DNA from: DATLFA01 sp039934635
GTDB lineage: Bacteria; Actinomycetota; Acidimicrobiia; Acidimicrobiales; WLNW01
Length of the DNA stretch: 64,000 bases
Direction: 5' to 3'
Assembly (NCBI GenBank): GCA_039934635.1
Contig: JBDTLT010000008.1
Coordinates: 1-64,000 of the forward strand
In this document: piece after piece, positions 19,265-28,271 of the stretch
Layout of the letters: each line of letters opens with the position of its first letter
Position numbering within the stretch: position 1 is the first letter of the stretch
Notes under the pieces: generated by a model
Seen by the model: only the letters and a program-made list of their open reading frames with translations
Databases searched by the model: none
Told to the model about the DNA's origin: nothing
Position numbers and translations under genes: made by a program

Positions 19265-19612
19265 ATGACCCCGACCGATGTCGTCGATCAACAGAGCCTG
19301 CGCGAGGGCATTCCGGTATTCGGCCCGGGCGACACGCTCAAGGTGCACGTACGCGTCGTCGAAGGTACCCGCGAGCGCGTGCAGATCTTCGAAGGTGTCG
19401 TGATCCGTCGCTCGGGTGGCGGCGCGCGTGAGACGTTCACCGTGCGCAAAGTCAGCTTTGGCGTCGGCGTCGAGCGCACCTTTCCCGTGCACTCACCGAT
19501 CATCTCCAAGATCGAGTTCATGATCCGGGGCGATGTGCGCCGCGCCAAGCTCTATTACTTGCGGGATCGCGTCGGTAAGGCCGCCAAGATCAAAGAGAAG
19601 CGCGACCGCTGA
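19265..19612 (+). CDS. rplS: 50S ribosomal protein L19
   Basis: A 115-residue L19 at the 30S/50S interface. Conserved parts are FGPGDTLKVHVRVVEGTRER, GVVIRR, and the C-terminal RRAKLYYLRDRVGKAAKIKE. The ATG at 19265 has AAGGAG nine bases upstream, which decides it over a frame extension to 19244. Confidence 0.97.
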   Translation: MTPTDVVDQQSLREGIPVFGPGDTLKVHVRVVEGTRERVQIFEGVVIRRSGGGARETFTVRKVSFGVGVERTFPVHSPIISKIEFMIRGDVRRAKLYYLRDRVGKAAKIKEKRDR

Positions 19613-19613
19613 T

Positions 19614-19724
19614 TTGGGCTTCGATCCGACGCGCAAGCACACGCGCACTCGTTTCGACTATTTCTATGTAGCCGCGGGGTTGCTCCTCTGCGCGTTGCTC
19701 GTGGTGTGGGCTCTGTTCGGCTGA
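19614..19724 (+). CDS. Small single-pass membrane protein, 36 residues (tentative)
   Basis: A short frame beginning with TTG one base after the rplS stop. It encodes a basic N-terminus (FDPTRKHTRTRFDYF) and one membrane helix (YVAAGLLLCALLVVWALF) that ends at the stop. The arrangement, basic head then helix, looks like a real microprotein inserted with the N-terminus inside, and it fits tightly between rplS and the next gene. The start codon is uncertain. Function unknown. Confidence 0.5.
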   Translation: MGFDPTRKHTRTRFDYFYVAAGLLLCALLVVWALFG

Positions 19725-19733
19725 TCGACCGTC

Positions 19734-19997
19734 ATGGATGATCTCGACGCGTTGGGCCCCTACGAAGTGCGGTTCATCCAGCCGTATCAAGCGACGAAGC
19801 GCTACATCTGCCCGAGCTGCAATCAACACATCGAACCGGGCACCGGCCACTACGTGGTGATACCCACGCGCTCGACCGATCTGCGCCGCCATTGGCATCG
19901 GGGATGTTGGGAGCGACGCGAACACCGACGAGCGAACCCGTCGGCAGCCAAGTCGATGCCGAAGCCCGCAGTGAGGGTCAAAAAGCCTCCTCGATGA
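19734..19997 (+). CDS. Conserved actinobacterial zinc-ribbon-like protein
   Basis: An 87-residue protein with a CPSC pair (YICPSCNQHIEPGTGH) and a later HWHRGCW, giving Cys/His positions that could bind one zinc ion. This type of protein is found widely in actinobacteria; no function is established that I can name. The C-terminus is basic. Its 3' end overlaps the convergent yraN gene by 20 bases. Confidence 0.75.
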   Translation: MDDLDALGPYEVRFIQPYQATKRYICPSCNQHIEPGTGHYVVIPTRSTDLRRHWHRGCWERREHRRANPSAAKSMPKPAVRVKKPPR

Positions 19998-20322
19998 TGT
20001 GGAGGCGACCGCTGACGATCGACACCACGTCGAAACGGACAGTGCGACACGACGGCTTGTGCTGCGCGAGGAACTCGACGGCGAGCGTGCGCAATCGGCG
20101 CTGCTTGCGCCAATCGACGGCCTCGGCGGGAACGCCGTAACGCTCGGTGGCGCGGGTCTTGACCTCGCACACCACCACGCATCCGTCGCGCTCGAGCACG
20201 AGGTCGATCTCCCCGGCGCGACCGTGCCAGTTTTGTGCGAGCACTGCGTAGCCCGCTTGCTCGTAGGCGCGACGGGCCAATGATTCGCCGTAATCGCCGA
20301 GGTACTTGCGCTCTTTGGTCAT
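19978..20322 (-). CDS. yraN: YraN family (UPF0102) nuclease-like protein
   Basis: A 114-residue protein with the PD-(D/E)xK-type core GEIDLVLERDGCVVVCEVKTR after GDYGESLARRAYEQAGY. The family is linked by gene context to DNA uptake and recombination and stands here beside comM and dprA. I use the ATG at 20322, which begins the family-standard N-terminus and has a TATCGT hexamer 7 bases upstream. Confidence 0.88.
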   Translation of the reverse strand: MTKERKYLGDYGESLARRAYEQAGYAVLAQNWHGRAGEIDLVLERDGCVVVCEVKTRATERYGVPAEAVDWRKQRRLRTLAVEFLAQHKPSCRTVRFDVVSIVSGRLHIIEEAF

Positions 20323-20329
20323 CGTCGAG

Positions 20330-20335
20330 ACGATA
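20330..20335 (-). promoter_or_regulatory. Putative minus-strand -10 hexamer TATCGT before yraN
   Basis: Read on the minus strand, TATCGT ends 7 bases before the yraN ATG, a leaderless arrangement. Confidence 0.4.
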
Positions 20336-20488
20336 CCGACGACCACTGACAGCCTCGTCCGCGACAACTGACTGTCGCAGGCCCTCGCTAGAGTCAGGGC
20401 ACACGCAATGGAGCGAGCGTGACCAAGGTGCGGGCGATTGTGCCGACCATTGCTCCCTTTCGATTCTTCGAGAACGAAAGGGCCTCTT

Positions 20489-22012
20489 GTGCTCGCGTTC
20501 GTTTCATCGGCGTCGTTACTCGGCGTCGAAGGTCACCGTGTCACCGTCGAAGTGCACGCCTCCAGCGGGTTGCCGTCTTACACGATCGTGGGGCTGCCCG
20601 ACGCTTCGTGTCGCGAGTCGCGTGACCGTGTGCGGGCCGCGCTCTTGTCGAGTGAGCAGCAGTGGCCGCAGTGCCGGCTCACCGTCAACCTCGCGCCGAC
20701 CGGTTTGCCCAAAGTAGGTGCCGGCCTCGATCTCGCGATCGCGATCGGCATCCTCGCCGCCACCGACAAGCTGCCGTCCGAGCGCCTCGTCGACCACGCG
20801 TTCATCGGCGAGCTCGGTCTCGACGGTTCGATTCGCGCAGTGGCCGGGGCGTTGCCCCTCGTCGGTGCGCTCGACTCCGCGACCGTCGTGGTGCCGATGC
20901 TCTGTCTCGATGAGGCACGCGTGGTCGGTCGCTGTCAGGTCCTCGGTGCGCGCACGTTGCGCGACGTCATCGCCGCGCTCACCGATCTGGCACCGTGGCC
21001 GGCGCAGCCACCACCGGTGGCCGCCGCCGAGGCGCACGCGTTGCCCGACTTGCGCGAAGTGCGCGGCCAGCCGCTGGCGCGCAAAGCGCTCGAGGTCGCG
21101 GCCGCCGGCGGTCACCACCTGCTGATGGTGGGCCCGCCGGGCGCGGGCAAGACCATGCTCGCGCGGCGTCTGCCCGGGTTGTTGCCGCGACTCGACGCCG
21201 GTCAATCGATCGAGGTGTCGTGCATCCACTCTGCCGCGGGACTGCCCCTTCCCGATCGCGGTCTCGTGAGCAGTCCTCCATTTCGCGCGCCGCACCACAG
21301 CGCGTCGACGGTCTCGCTCGTCGGTGGGGGAACACTGTCGTTGCGGCCGGGCGAAATCTCGATTGCGCACTGTGGTGTGCTCTTCCTCGACGAACTCGGT
21401 GAGTTCTCGGCGGTGGCACTCGACTCCTTGCGACAACCACTCGAAGACGGCGTCATCCGTCTCAGTCGCGCGCACGGCTCGGCTGTATTGCCATCGCGCT
21501 TCGTGCTCGTGGCGGCGATGAATCCGTGTCCCTGCGGGGCCACGGGCGGCCCCGGTCTGTGTCGCTGTGGCTCGGCGGCGCGGGCGCGCTACCACCGGCG
21601 GGTGTCGGGGCCGTTGCTCGACCGCTTCGATCTCCGCGTCGACGTGCAGCGACCCGAGGCCGACGAACTGCTGCACGGCGATCATGGCGAGCCGAGCGAA
21701 GCGGTCCGCGACCGTGTGCTCCAGGCGCGGCGACGGGCGGGCGAGCGCGGCGTGCGGGCCAACGTCGAGCTCGATTCCGTCGGTCTCGACGAATACGCGG
21801 CGCTGGCGCCGGAGGCGCTCGATCAACTCGAGTTCGCGCTGCGCGCCGGCAAGCTCAGCGCACGGGGTTACCAGCGCGTGCGCGCGGTCGCGCTCACGAT
21901 CGCCGATCTCGCGAGCGCCAACCGCGTCGAGCGCGAGCACCTCGCACAGGCGCTACAGCTGCGCTCACCGTTGCTCGAGACCGTGTTCGCGGAGGTGGGC
22001 AATGGCTACTGA
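20489..22012 (+). CDS. comM: ComM/YifB-type AAA+ ATPase
   Basis: A 507-residue Mg-chelatase-like hexameric helicase that helps branch migration of DNA taken up in transformation. The N-terminal Lon-protease-like domain (GLPSYTIVGLPDASCRESRDRV) is followed by Walker A GPPGAGKT near residue 215, Walker B VLFLDELGEF and a cysteine pair region NPCPCG…LCRCG. The GTG at 20489 starts the family-standard LAFVSSASLLGVEG; earlier starts add unrelated residues. The end overlaps dprA by 11 bases. Confidence 0.93.
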   Translation: MLAFVSSASLLGVEGHRVTVEVHASSGLPSYTIVGLPDASCRESRDRVRAALLSSEQQWPQCRLTVNLAPTGLPKVGAGLDLAIAIGILAATDKLPSERLVDHAFIGELGLDGSIRAVAGALPLVGALDSATVVVPMLCLDEARVVGRCQVLGARTLRDVIAALTDLAPWPAQPPPVAAAEAHALPDLREVRGQPLARKALEVAAAGGHHLLMVGPPGAGKTMLARRLPGLLPRLDAGQSIEVSCIHSAAGLPLPDRGLVSSPPFRAPHHSASTVSLVGGGTLSLRPGEISIAHCGVLFLDELGEFSAVALDSLRQPLEDGVIRLSRAHGSAVLPSRFVLVAAMNPCPCGATGGPGLCRCGSAARARYHRRVSGPLLDRFDLRVDVQRPEADELLHGDHGEPSEAVRDRVLQARRRAGERGVRANVELDSVGLDEYAALAPEALDQLEFALRAGKLSARGYQRVRAVALTIADLASANRVEREHLAQALQLRSPLLETVFAEVGNGY

Positions 22013-23210
22013 ACTCTTCGCCGACCAGACCGACGCGCTCCCGCCCGAAGCCTATGCGGCAGCGTTGGCGTCGATGCCCGACGCGCACCCTTCCACGCTC
22101 GCGTCGTTGTTCTGTGGCTTCGATGCGGTCACGCTGTGGCAAGGCCTGGTCGACGGTGACCGCCACGTTGTTGCGCACGCGCGTGCCGCGTTGCAAGGTA
22201 ACCGCGTCGACGACTTCCTCGACGAAGCTCGGCCGCAGATCAGCGAGCGCGTCGATGTCGTCGTCAAGCGATGGCAAGCGACCCTGCGCGCCAACCCACC
22301 CGCGGCGATCTGGCAGCGCTATTGCGACGCGGGGGTCGGTGTCGCGACGCGTGAGTCAGCCTCCTACCCCGCGGGCCTGGTCGGCGACATCGCGGCGCCG
22401 GCGGTGTTGTTCCACCGCGGCACGATCGACGTGGTTGCCGGGCCGCGCGTCGGCATCGTCGGCACGCGAACGTGCACCCGCTACGGCCGCGATGTCGCGC
22501 AAGACTTGGGCGAACAGCTGTCCAAAGCCGGCATCGGTGTCGTGTCGGGTTTGGCGACCGGCATCGACGCCGCGGCCCACGCCGGCGCGCTGCGCGGCTC
22601 CGGTCCTCCCATCGCGGTCGTAGGAAGTGGGCTCGACGTCATCTATCCGCGGGTCAATCGCAAGTTGTGGGGCGACATCGAAACCCGCGGCGTCGTGCTC
22701 AGCGAGGCACCGCTCGGCACGCCCGCGCACGGTTGGCGATTCCCGGCGCGCAATCGCATCATCGCCGCGTTGTCCGACATCTTGATCGTCGTCGAGTCGC
22801 ACACCAGCGGCGGCTCGCTCATCACTGCCCGCCAACAACAAAAGCGGTCCAAGCCGACGCTGGTGGTCCCCGGGCCGATCCTGTCGCCGGCCTCCAAGGG
22901 TTCCAACGCGTTGCTGCGCGATGGCTGCATACCGCTCACCGATTTCGCCGACGTGTTGATGGCGCTCGGCCTGTCGGGCGCACCGAGACGTTCTGCGCGC
23001 GAAGCGAGGATCGCGCCGACCGCACTCGGGCAAGAGGTGCTCGATGTCCTCGGGTGGCAGCCCGCCACCTTCGATCAGTTGGCCCATCGCAGCGAAATGT
23101 CGCTGGGCGAGCTCGCGGTCTCGCTCGACGATCTGGTGCGGGCGCGCTGGCTCGAGCAGCGCGGCTCGTGGTTCGAGCGCGTGAGCCGCGACCGGGTGTC
23201 GTCGCCGTGA
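22002..23210 (+). CDS. dprA: DNA processing protein DprA
   Basis: A 402-residue protein that loads RecA on incoming single-stranded DNA. The central Rossmann-like domain shows VGTRTCTRYG, GVVSGLATGIDAAAHAGAL, VVGSGLDVIYPR and FPARNRIIAALSD. A poorly conserved helical region precedes it, and a C-terminal winged helix (about 335-395) follows. The start overlaps comM. With comM and yraN it forms a natural-transformation group, although no uptake machinery is in this window. Confidence 0.93.
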   Translation: MATELFADQTDALPPEAYAAALASMPDAHPSTLASLFCGFDAVTLWQGLVDGDRHVVAHARAALQGNRVDDFLDEARPQISERVDVVVKRWQATLRANPPAAIWQRYCDAGVGVATRESASYPAGLVGDIAAPAVLFHRGTIDVVAGPRVGIVGTRTCTRYGRDVAQDLGEQLSKAGIGVVSGLATGIDAAAHAGALRGSGPPIAVVGSGLDVIYPRVNRKLWGDIETRGVVLSEAPLGTPAHGWRFPARNRIIAALSDILIVVESHTSGGSLITARQQQKRSKPTLVVPGPILSPASKGSNALLRDGCIPLTDFADVLMALGLSGAPRRSAREARIAPTALGQEVLDVLGWQPATFDQLAHRSEMSLGELAVSLDDLVRARWLEQRGSWFERVSRDRVSSP

Positions 23211-23270
23211 GCACCGGCCCGACAACTCCCGCGACGACGCACGGTGCGCCGGGGACTGCGATTGACCACG

Positions 23271-23276
23271 TATCGT
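23271..23276 (+). promoter_or_regulatory. Putative -10 hexamer TATCGT before xerC
   Basis: TATCGT ends 9 bases before the ATG at 23286. Together with the gap after dprA it supports a separate leaderless promoter. Confidence 0.42.
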
Positions 23277-23285
23277 GGCGGGCGC

Positions 23286-24191
23286 ATGTCCCAGCCGCTT
23301 CCCCCTGCAGCGAACGCGTGGTCGATCGATTCGTTCATCGCTTCGTTGACGTCGCTGGCAGCGTCGTCGACCGATCTCTACCGCCGCGACCTCGTGGCGT
23401 TCGTCGAATGGTCCATCGAAGCGGGCCTGGCACAACCCGAGGCCGTCGATCGCCGGCTGTTGCGGCGCTATCTGGTGCGCCTCGACGCCGATCGCTTCGC
23501 CCGGCGCACGATTGCCCGCAAAGCGTCGGTTCTGCGCCGCTACTTCGATTGGCTCCGCCGCAGCGGGCGCATCGAACGAGATCCCACTCGAGGGTTGTCG
23601 GCCCCCCGGGGCGAAGCCCGCCTGCCCCGCATCTTGTCCTCCGACGAACTCGACGTCTTGTTGTCGGGCCAGTCAGTGCGTTGCGCGGACGACGACGACG
23701 CCCGATCGGCGCGCGATACGGCCGTCATCGAGCTGCTCTATGGCAGTGGCCTGCGGGTCAGCGAGCTCTGCGGGCTCACCGCTGAGTCGATCGACCTGAA
23801 TCGGCGCCGGGTGACCGTCATCGGAAAGGGTGACAAAGAGCGGGTGGTCCCGCTCTCCGAGCCGGCGACCGAGGCGGTGGCCAGCTGGCTCACCCTCCGG
23901 GCGATGGTTCCCACCAGGCGCGACGCGGCCGCCGCGCTGTTTTCCAACCAGCGCGGAGGGCGCCTGACACCTCGTGATGTCCGGCGGATACTCGATCATC
24001 GCTCGGTGGCTCCGACGCATCCTCATGCACTACGACACACCTTCGCGACTCATCTTTTGGATGGAGGTGCCGATCTTCGTGCTGTGCAAGAGCTTCTTGG
24101 TCACGCCGATTTGAGTACTACACAGGTCTATACCCACGTGAGCCGCGAGCGGTTACAGCGGGTACATCGCGAATCCCATCCCCGGGCTTAG
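23286..24191 (+). CDS. xerC: Tyrosine recombinase XerC
   Basis: A 301-residue site-specific recombinase that resolves chromosome dimers at dif. The N-terminal SAM-like DNA-binding domain is followed by the catalytic domain with a full set of residues: R157 (GSGLRVSEL), a Lys in GKGDKER (181/184), H247 and R250 (HALRHTF), H273 (LLGHADLSTTQVY) and Y282. The position between dprA and a WhiG-like sigma gene agrees with other actinobacteria. The ATG at 23286 follows a -10-like hexamer; an earlier GTG would add 14 residues. Confidence 0.93.
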   Translation: MSQPLPPAANAWSIDSFIASLTSLAASSTDLYRRDLVAFVEWSIEAGLAQPEAVDRRLLRRYLVRLDADRFARRTIARKASVLRRYFDWLRRSGRIERDPTRGLSAPRGEARLPRILSSDELDVLLSGQSVRCADDDDARSARDTAVIELLYGSGLRVSELCGLTAESIDLNRRRVTVIGKGDKERVVPLSEPATEAVASWLTLRAMVPTRRDAAAALFSNQRGGRLTPRDVRRILDHRSVAPTHPHALRHTFATHLLDGGADLRAVQELLGHADLSTTQVYTHVSRERLQRVHRESHPRA

Positions 24192-24228
24192 GCGAGCGGA
24201 CACTACGAACCGAGGCCTGGACTAACAC

Positions 24229-25005
24229 GTGGACGCCGATCTCGACGCACTTTGGGACGAGTACAAGCGCTTGCAGGATCAAAGCCTGCGAGACCAACTC
24301 ATCCTCCATTACTCACCATTGGTGAAGTATGTCGCGGGCCGCGTCGCGATTGGGCTCCCGCAAAACGTCGAGCAAGCAGATCTCGTCAGCTACGGCATCT
24401 TCGGATTGATCGACGCGGTCGAAAAATTCGATCCGCGTCGCGGCTACAAGTTCGAGACGTACGCGATCGCTCGCATCAAGGGTGCGATTCTCGACGAGCT
24501 GCGTTCGATCGACTGGGTTCCCCGCTCGGTGCGCGCGAAAGCGCGTCAGCTCGAGAAGTCCTACGCGAAACTCGAAGGTTCGCTGAAGCGCGCACCGACC
24601 GACGAAGAGTTGGCCAACGAACTCGGCATCACCGAAGACCAACTCCAAAATCTGTTGTCGCAATTGTCTTTTGTCGGTCTTGTGGCGCTCGACGAGTTGC
24701 TCGTCGGGGGCAAGGCAGACCGCGGCGAAACGTTGACGCTCGGTGACACCATCGCCGACACCGGCGATGGTCCGGTGGGTGCGTACGAAGTCGAGGAGAT
24801 GCGGCAGATCCTCGCCCGTTCGATCAATCGCATGCCCGAACGCGAGAAGATCGTCCTCACCTTGTACTACTACGAAGGTCTCACGCTCGCGGAGATCGGG
24901 CAGGTGCTCGGCGTCACCGAGAGCCGCGTCTGTCAGATCCACACCAAGGCGGTACTGCAATTGCGCTCTCGCATCAGCGCCGCTGTTCGCGAGACCGCGG
25001 TCTGA
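24229..25005 (+). CDS. whiG: FliA/WhiG-type sigma-70 family factor
   Basis: A 258-residue alternative sigma factor with regions 2 (DLVSYGIFGLIDAVEKFDPRRGYKFETYA), 3 and 4 (LTLAEIGQVLGVTESRVCQIHTKAV). Region 1.1 is absent, as in FliA and WhiG. In Streptomyces, WhiG drives sporulation genes and also lies upstream of an M23 protein and rpsB, which is exactly the order here. No flagellar genes are in the window, so a WhiG-like name is preferred, but what it controls in this organism is unknown. It starts with GTG. Confidence 0.85.
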   Translation: MDADLDALWDEYKRLQDQSLRDQLILHYSPLVKYVAGRVAIGLPQNVEQADLVSYGIFGLIDAVEKFDPRRGYKFETYAIARIKGAILDELRSIDWVPRSVRAKARQLEKSYAKLEGSLKRAPTDEELANELGITEDQLQNLLSQLSFVGLVALDELLVGGKADRGETLTLGDTIADTGDGPVGAYEVEEMRQILARSINRMPEREKIVLTLYYYEGLTLAEIGQVLGVTESRVCQIHTKAVLQLRSRISAAVRETAV

Positions 25006-25081
25006 CAGTCGCCGCGGCCCGCTAAGGTGCCGCTCACTTTCCCCTCATCGCCCCTGTGTTGTCGTCGCGTGAGGGTTGCCC

Positions 25082-25582
25082 GTGTCTGTCCGTTCTTGTC
25101 CTCGACCGTTCGTCGCCATCGCGATCGTCGTCGCGAGTGTGCTCCTGCTCGCCGGCGGCCCGGCCGCCGCGCAGGCACCGCGTTTCGTGCCGCCCGTCGA
25201 GGCGCCGATCAGTGATCCCTACCGTCCGCCGACGACGCCCTACGGCCCGGGCAACCGCGGCATCGAGTACTCGACGACGCTGGGGACCGACGTGAGGGCG
25301 GCGGCCGAAGGCGTCGTCGCGTTCGCGGGGGTCATCGCCAACGAGCGCTACGTGAGCATCGACCACCAAGGCGGCATCCGCACGACGTATTCGTACCTCG
25401 AGGCGATCGAGGTGGCCGTCGGGCAGCGGGTCGCTCAGGGCGAGGCCGTGGGCACGGCGGGCACGCGGTTGCACTTCGGCGCGCGCCGGTTCGGCCAGTA
25501 CATCGATCCCGCCTCACTGTTCGAGAACACCACCGTGCACCGGGCCCGGCTGATCCCGGTGGCGGGCGTCCCGTGGACGTAG
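25082..25582 (+). CDS. Secreted M23-fold protein with altered metal ligands
   Basis: A 166-residue protein with a signal peptide (FVAIAIVVASVLLLAGGPAAAQA) and an M23/LytM beta fold. Peptidases of this family carry a GHRGxD-like motif that binds zinc; here it reads GNRGIEY, so His is replaced by Asn and Asp by Glu. The later motif keeps one His (RLHFGARRFG). The protein is therefore probably not an active endopeptidase and may be a regulator or peptidoglycan-binding factor. The neighbourhood (whiG upstream, rpsB downstream) is the same as for the actinobacterial homologs. The GTG at 25082 is preferred over a TTG two codons upstream. Confidence 0.75.
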   Translation: MSVRSCPRPFVAIAIVVASVLLLAGGPAAAQAPRFVPPVEAPISDPYRPPTTPYGPGNRGIEYSTTLGTDVRAAAEGVVAFAGVIANERYVSIDHQGGIRTTYSYLEAIEVAVGQRVAQGEAVGTAGTRLHFGARRFGQYIDPASLFENTTVHRARLIPVAGVPWT

Positions 25583-25796
25583 CCGGCGGGGACGGCGCCG
25601 CTGCCGCGGCCGGGCCGCTCGGGGCGGATTGGCCCGGCCCGTACCGCTAGACTTCCCGGTTGGTCGGCCTCCCGGTTGGCCCGCCGCGTCGTCCGATTCG
25701 GTGATTCACCTCGATCTGTGCCCTCCCACGGTCGCGCCCGGTACTGCCGAGCGCGTCGGGTGCAGATTGTGACAAACCGTTGGGAAGGGAGAAACC

Positions 25797-26660
25797 GTGG
25801 CCGTTGTCACGATGAATCAGTTGCTCGAGGCCGGAGTCCATTTCGGTCATCAGACCCGTCGCTGGAACCCGAAGATGAAGCGATTCATCCACGGCGAGCG
25901 TTCCGGCATCTACATCATCGATCTCAAGCAGACGCTCACGCGGATCGAGACGTCGTACTCGTTCGTGCGCGACCTCGTCGCCGGTGGCGGCACGGTGCTG
26001 TTCGTCGGCACCAAGAAGCAGGCCCAGGACGCCATCGAGTCCTACGCCGAGCGCTGCAACATGCCGTACATCAACCAACGCTGGCTCGGCGGCATGCTGA
26101 CCAACTTCGAGACGATCGCCAAGCGCGTCGCGAAGATGAAGGAATACGAGCGCATGCGCGACTCGGGCGAACTCGAAGCCATGCCCAAGAAAGAAGCGTT
26201 GATGATCACGCGTGAGCTCGAAAAGCTCTCGCGCAACCTGCGGGGCATGCGCAACATGACGCGACTGCCCGACGCGGTGTTCATCCTCGACACCAAGAAA
26301 GAGACCATTGCCGTCACCGAGTCCAACAAGTTGGGCATCCCGGTCATCGCGGTCGTCGACACCAACTGCGATCCCGACGTGATCGACTACCTGATCCCCG
26401 GCAACGACGATGCGATCCGCAGCGGCGAGATCATGGCGCGCGTCATCTCCGACGCCGTGATGGAAGGTCGCTACATGGCCTCCAAGCGGGCGAGCGCGGC
26501 TGCTCCCGCCCGCAGCGAGACCGAAGAAGCCGAGATTGCCGCGCAACAAGCGCAGGCACGGGCACAAGCCTCGGCCGAGGCGGCTGCCCGCGAAGCCCGA
26601 ATCGCCGCGGCCAAGGTGGCCGCGGCCGCAGCGGGGCATCCCGTCGAAGAAGACCAGTGA
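25797..26660 (+). CDS. rpsB: 30S ribosomal protein S2
   Basis: A 287-residue S2. Conserved segments are LLEAGVHFGHQTRRWNPKM, YIIDLKQT, LFVGTKKQAQ and QRWLGGMLTNF. The C-terminus carries an Ala/Glu-rich tail of about 45 residues, common in actinobacteria. It begins with GTG after a GGGAAGGGAG ribosome site. The 214 bases upstream contain no gene and probably hold the rpsB–tsf promoter, but I could not point to a convincing one. Confidence 0.97.
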   Translation: MAVVTMNQLLEAGVHFGHQTRRWNPKMKRFIHGERSGIYIIDLKQTLTRIETSYSFVRDLVAGGGTVLFVGTKKQAQDAIESYAERCNMPYINQRWLGGMLTNFETIAKRVAKMKEYERMRDSGELEAMPKKEALMITRELEKLSRNLRGMRNMTRLPDAVFILDTKKETIAVTESNKLGIPVIAVVDTNCDPDVIDYLIPGNDDAIRSGEIMARVISDAVMEGRYMASKRASAAAPARSETEEAEIAAQQAQARAQASAEAAAREARIAAAKVAAAAAGHPVEEDQ

Positions 26661-26667
26661 GGAACTG

Positions 26668-27459
26668 ATGGCAGAGATCACCGCGAAAGAAGTGAAGCGT
26701 CTGCGTGACGCAACCGGCGCGGGAATGATGGATTGCAAGAAGGCGCTCATCGAAAGCGATGGCGACTTCGACAAGGCCGTCGAGGCCTTGCGCAAGAAGG
26801 GCTTGGCCAAGGCGGCCGAGCGTTCCGACCGCGAAAACCGTGAAGGTGCGGTTGCCGCGGCCGTCGGCACCAACAGTGCCGCGCTCGTCCAACTCAAGTC
26901 CGAGACCGACTTCACCGCCAAGAACAGTGCATTCCTCGCGCTGGCGCAAAAACTCGCCGACGCCGTACTCGCCGACGGCGAAGGCGCGGTCGACGCGCTC
27001 ATGCCCGCGATCGAAGACCTCAAGTTGGTCACCAAGGAAAACATCGAAGTCGGCAAAGTCGTGCGCTTCGAGGCAGCCGCGGGCAACACCATCGACACCT
27101 ACGTCCACATCCAAGACGGTCGCGGCGTCAACGCGGTGATCGTCGAGGGCTCCGGTGTCGACCAGAGTGTGCTGCACGACATCGCGCTGCACATCGCCTT
27201 TGCCAAGCCGATCGCGCTCAACCGCGACGAGGTCCCCGAAGACCTCGCCGAGCACGAGCGGGCCACGCTGCTCGAGATCACCAAGAGCGAGGGCAAGCCC
27301 GAAGCTGCTTGGGAAAAGATCGTCGACGGTCGCATCGCAGCTTGGTACAAAGAGCGCGTGTTACTCGATCAAGGCATATTCGGCGAAAAAGAGACGGTGC
27401 GCGAAAAGATCGGCAAAGGGTCGATCGTTCGTTTCGCGCAGGCGTACATCGGTAGCTGA
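26668..27459 (+). CDS. tsf: Elongation factor Ts
   Basis: A 263-residue nucleotide exchange factor for EF-Tu. The N-terminal UBA-like domain (VKRLRDATGAGMMDCKKAL) and the SETDFTAKN motif that contacts EF-Tu are intact. It starts 7 bases after rpsB, with GAGGAACTG as ribosome site, and is followed closely by pyrH. Confidence 0.97.
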   Translation: MAEITAKEVKRLRDATGAGMMDCKKALIESDGDFDKAVEALRKKGLAKAAERSDRENREGAVAAAVGTNSAALVQLKSETDFTAKNSAFLALAQKLADAVLADGEGAVDALMPAIEDLKLVTKENIEVGKVVRFEAAAGNTIDTYVHIQDGRGVNAVIVEGSGVDQSVLHDIALHIAFAKPIALNRDEVPEDLAEHERATLLEITKSEGKPEAAWEKIVDGRIAAWYKERVLLDQGIFGEKETVREKIGKGSIVRFAQAYIGS

Positions 27460-27462
27460 ACG

Positions 27463-28224
27463 ATGATCGACGCCCGTGGCAACGAGATCGTCTCCGTCGC
27501 TCGTGGCACCAACAAGGCTCGGTGGGACCGTGTCCTGCTCAAGCTCTCCGGTGAAGCGTTCGCCGGAGACGCGAGCTACGGCATCGACGGTCCCGTTGTC
27601 GAGACGATCGCAGCGGAGATCGCGGCGGCCTACGCCGAGTTCGACGTCGACATCGGCGTCGTCGTCGGTGGCGGCAACATCTGGCGCGGCATGTCGGGCG
27701 CGAGCAAGGGAATGGACCGCGCGCAGGCCGACTACATGGGCATGCTGGCGACGGTCATCAACGCGCTTGCGCTGCAGGACACGCTCGAACGCATCGGCGT
27801 GCCGACGCGCGTGCAAACCGCGGTGCACATGGCGCAGATCGCCGAGCCGTACATCCGGCGCCGGGCGATCCGGCACTTCGAAAAGGGCCGCGTGGTGATC
27901 TTTGCCGGCGGCACCGGCAATCCGTTCTTCACGACCGACACCACTGCCGCGCTGCGCGCGGTCGAGGTCGAGGCGGGCGCGGTGCTCAAGGGCACACAGG
28001 TCGACGGGGTCTACACGGCCGACCCCAAACTGGACCCCAACGCCACCAAGCTCGACCAGATCACCTACATGGACGTACTCCAGCGCGACCTCCGGGTGAT
28101 GGATCACACGGCGACCACGCTGTGCATGGAGAACCGCCTTCCGATCGTCGTGTTCGACTTGATGAAGACGGGCAACGTGCGGTCCCTGCTCAGCGGCCAG
28201 GCCATCGGTACGCTGGTCTGTTGA
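27463..28224 (+). CDS. pyrH: UMP kinase
   Basis: A 253-residue amino-acid-kinase-fold enzyme that makes UDP from UMP and ATP. Motifs are VLLKLSGEAFAG, VVGGGNIWRG, FAGGTGNPFFTTDTTAALRA and DGVYTADPKLDP. The start lies three bases after the tsf stop. A slightly longer N-terminus than in E. coli is usual for actinobacteria. Confidence 0.96.
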   Translation: MIDARGNEIVSVARGTNKARWDRVLLKLSGEAFAGDASYGIDGPVVETIAAEIAAAYAEFDVDIGVVVGGGNIWRGMSGASKGMDRAQADYMGMLATVINALALQDTLERIGVPTRVQTAVHMAQIAEPYIRRRAIRHFEKGRVVIFAGGTGNPFFTTDTTAALRAVEVEAGAVLKGTQVDGVYTADPKLDPNATKLDQITYMDVLQRDLRVMDHTATTLCMENRLPIVVFDLMKTGNVRSLLSGQAIGTLVC

Positions 28225-28271
28225 GAGCCCGCCGCGACAGCGGCGGTTGTTGGGCGAACGAGGAGGTGAGC

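Noticed and set aside
24229..25005. FliA, the flagellar sigma factor
   Set aside because: No flagellar genes are near, and the neighbours (M23-fold protein, rpsB) match the WhiG location; sequence alone does not separate the two types strictly.
25629..25653. A TTGGCC/TAGACT promoter for rpsB
   Set aside because: The spacing between the two hexamers is only 13 bases, too short for a normal sigma-70 promoter.
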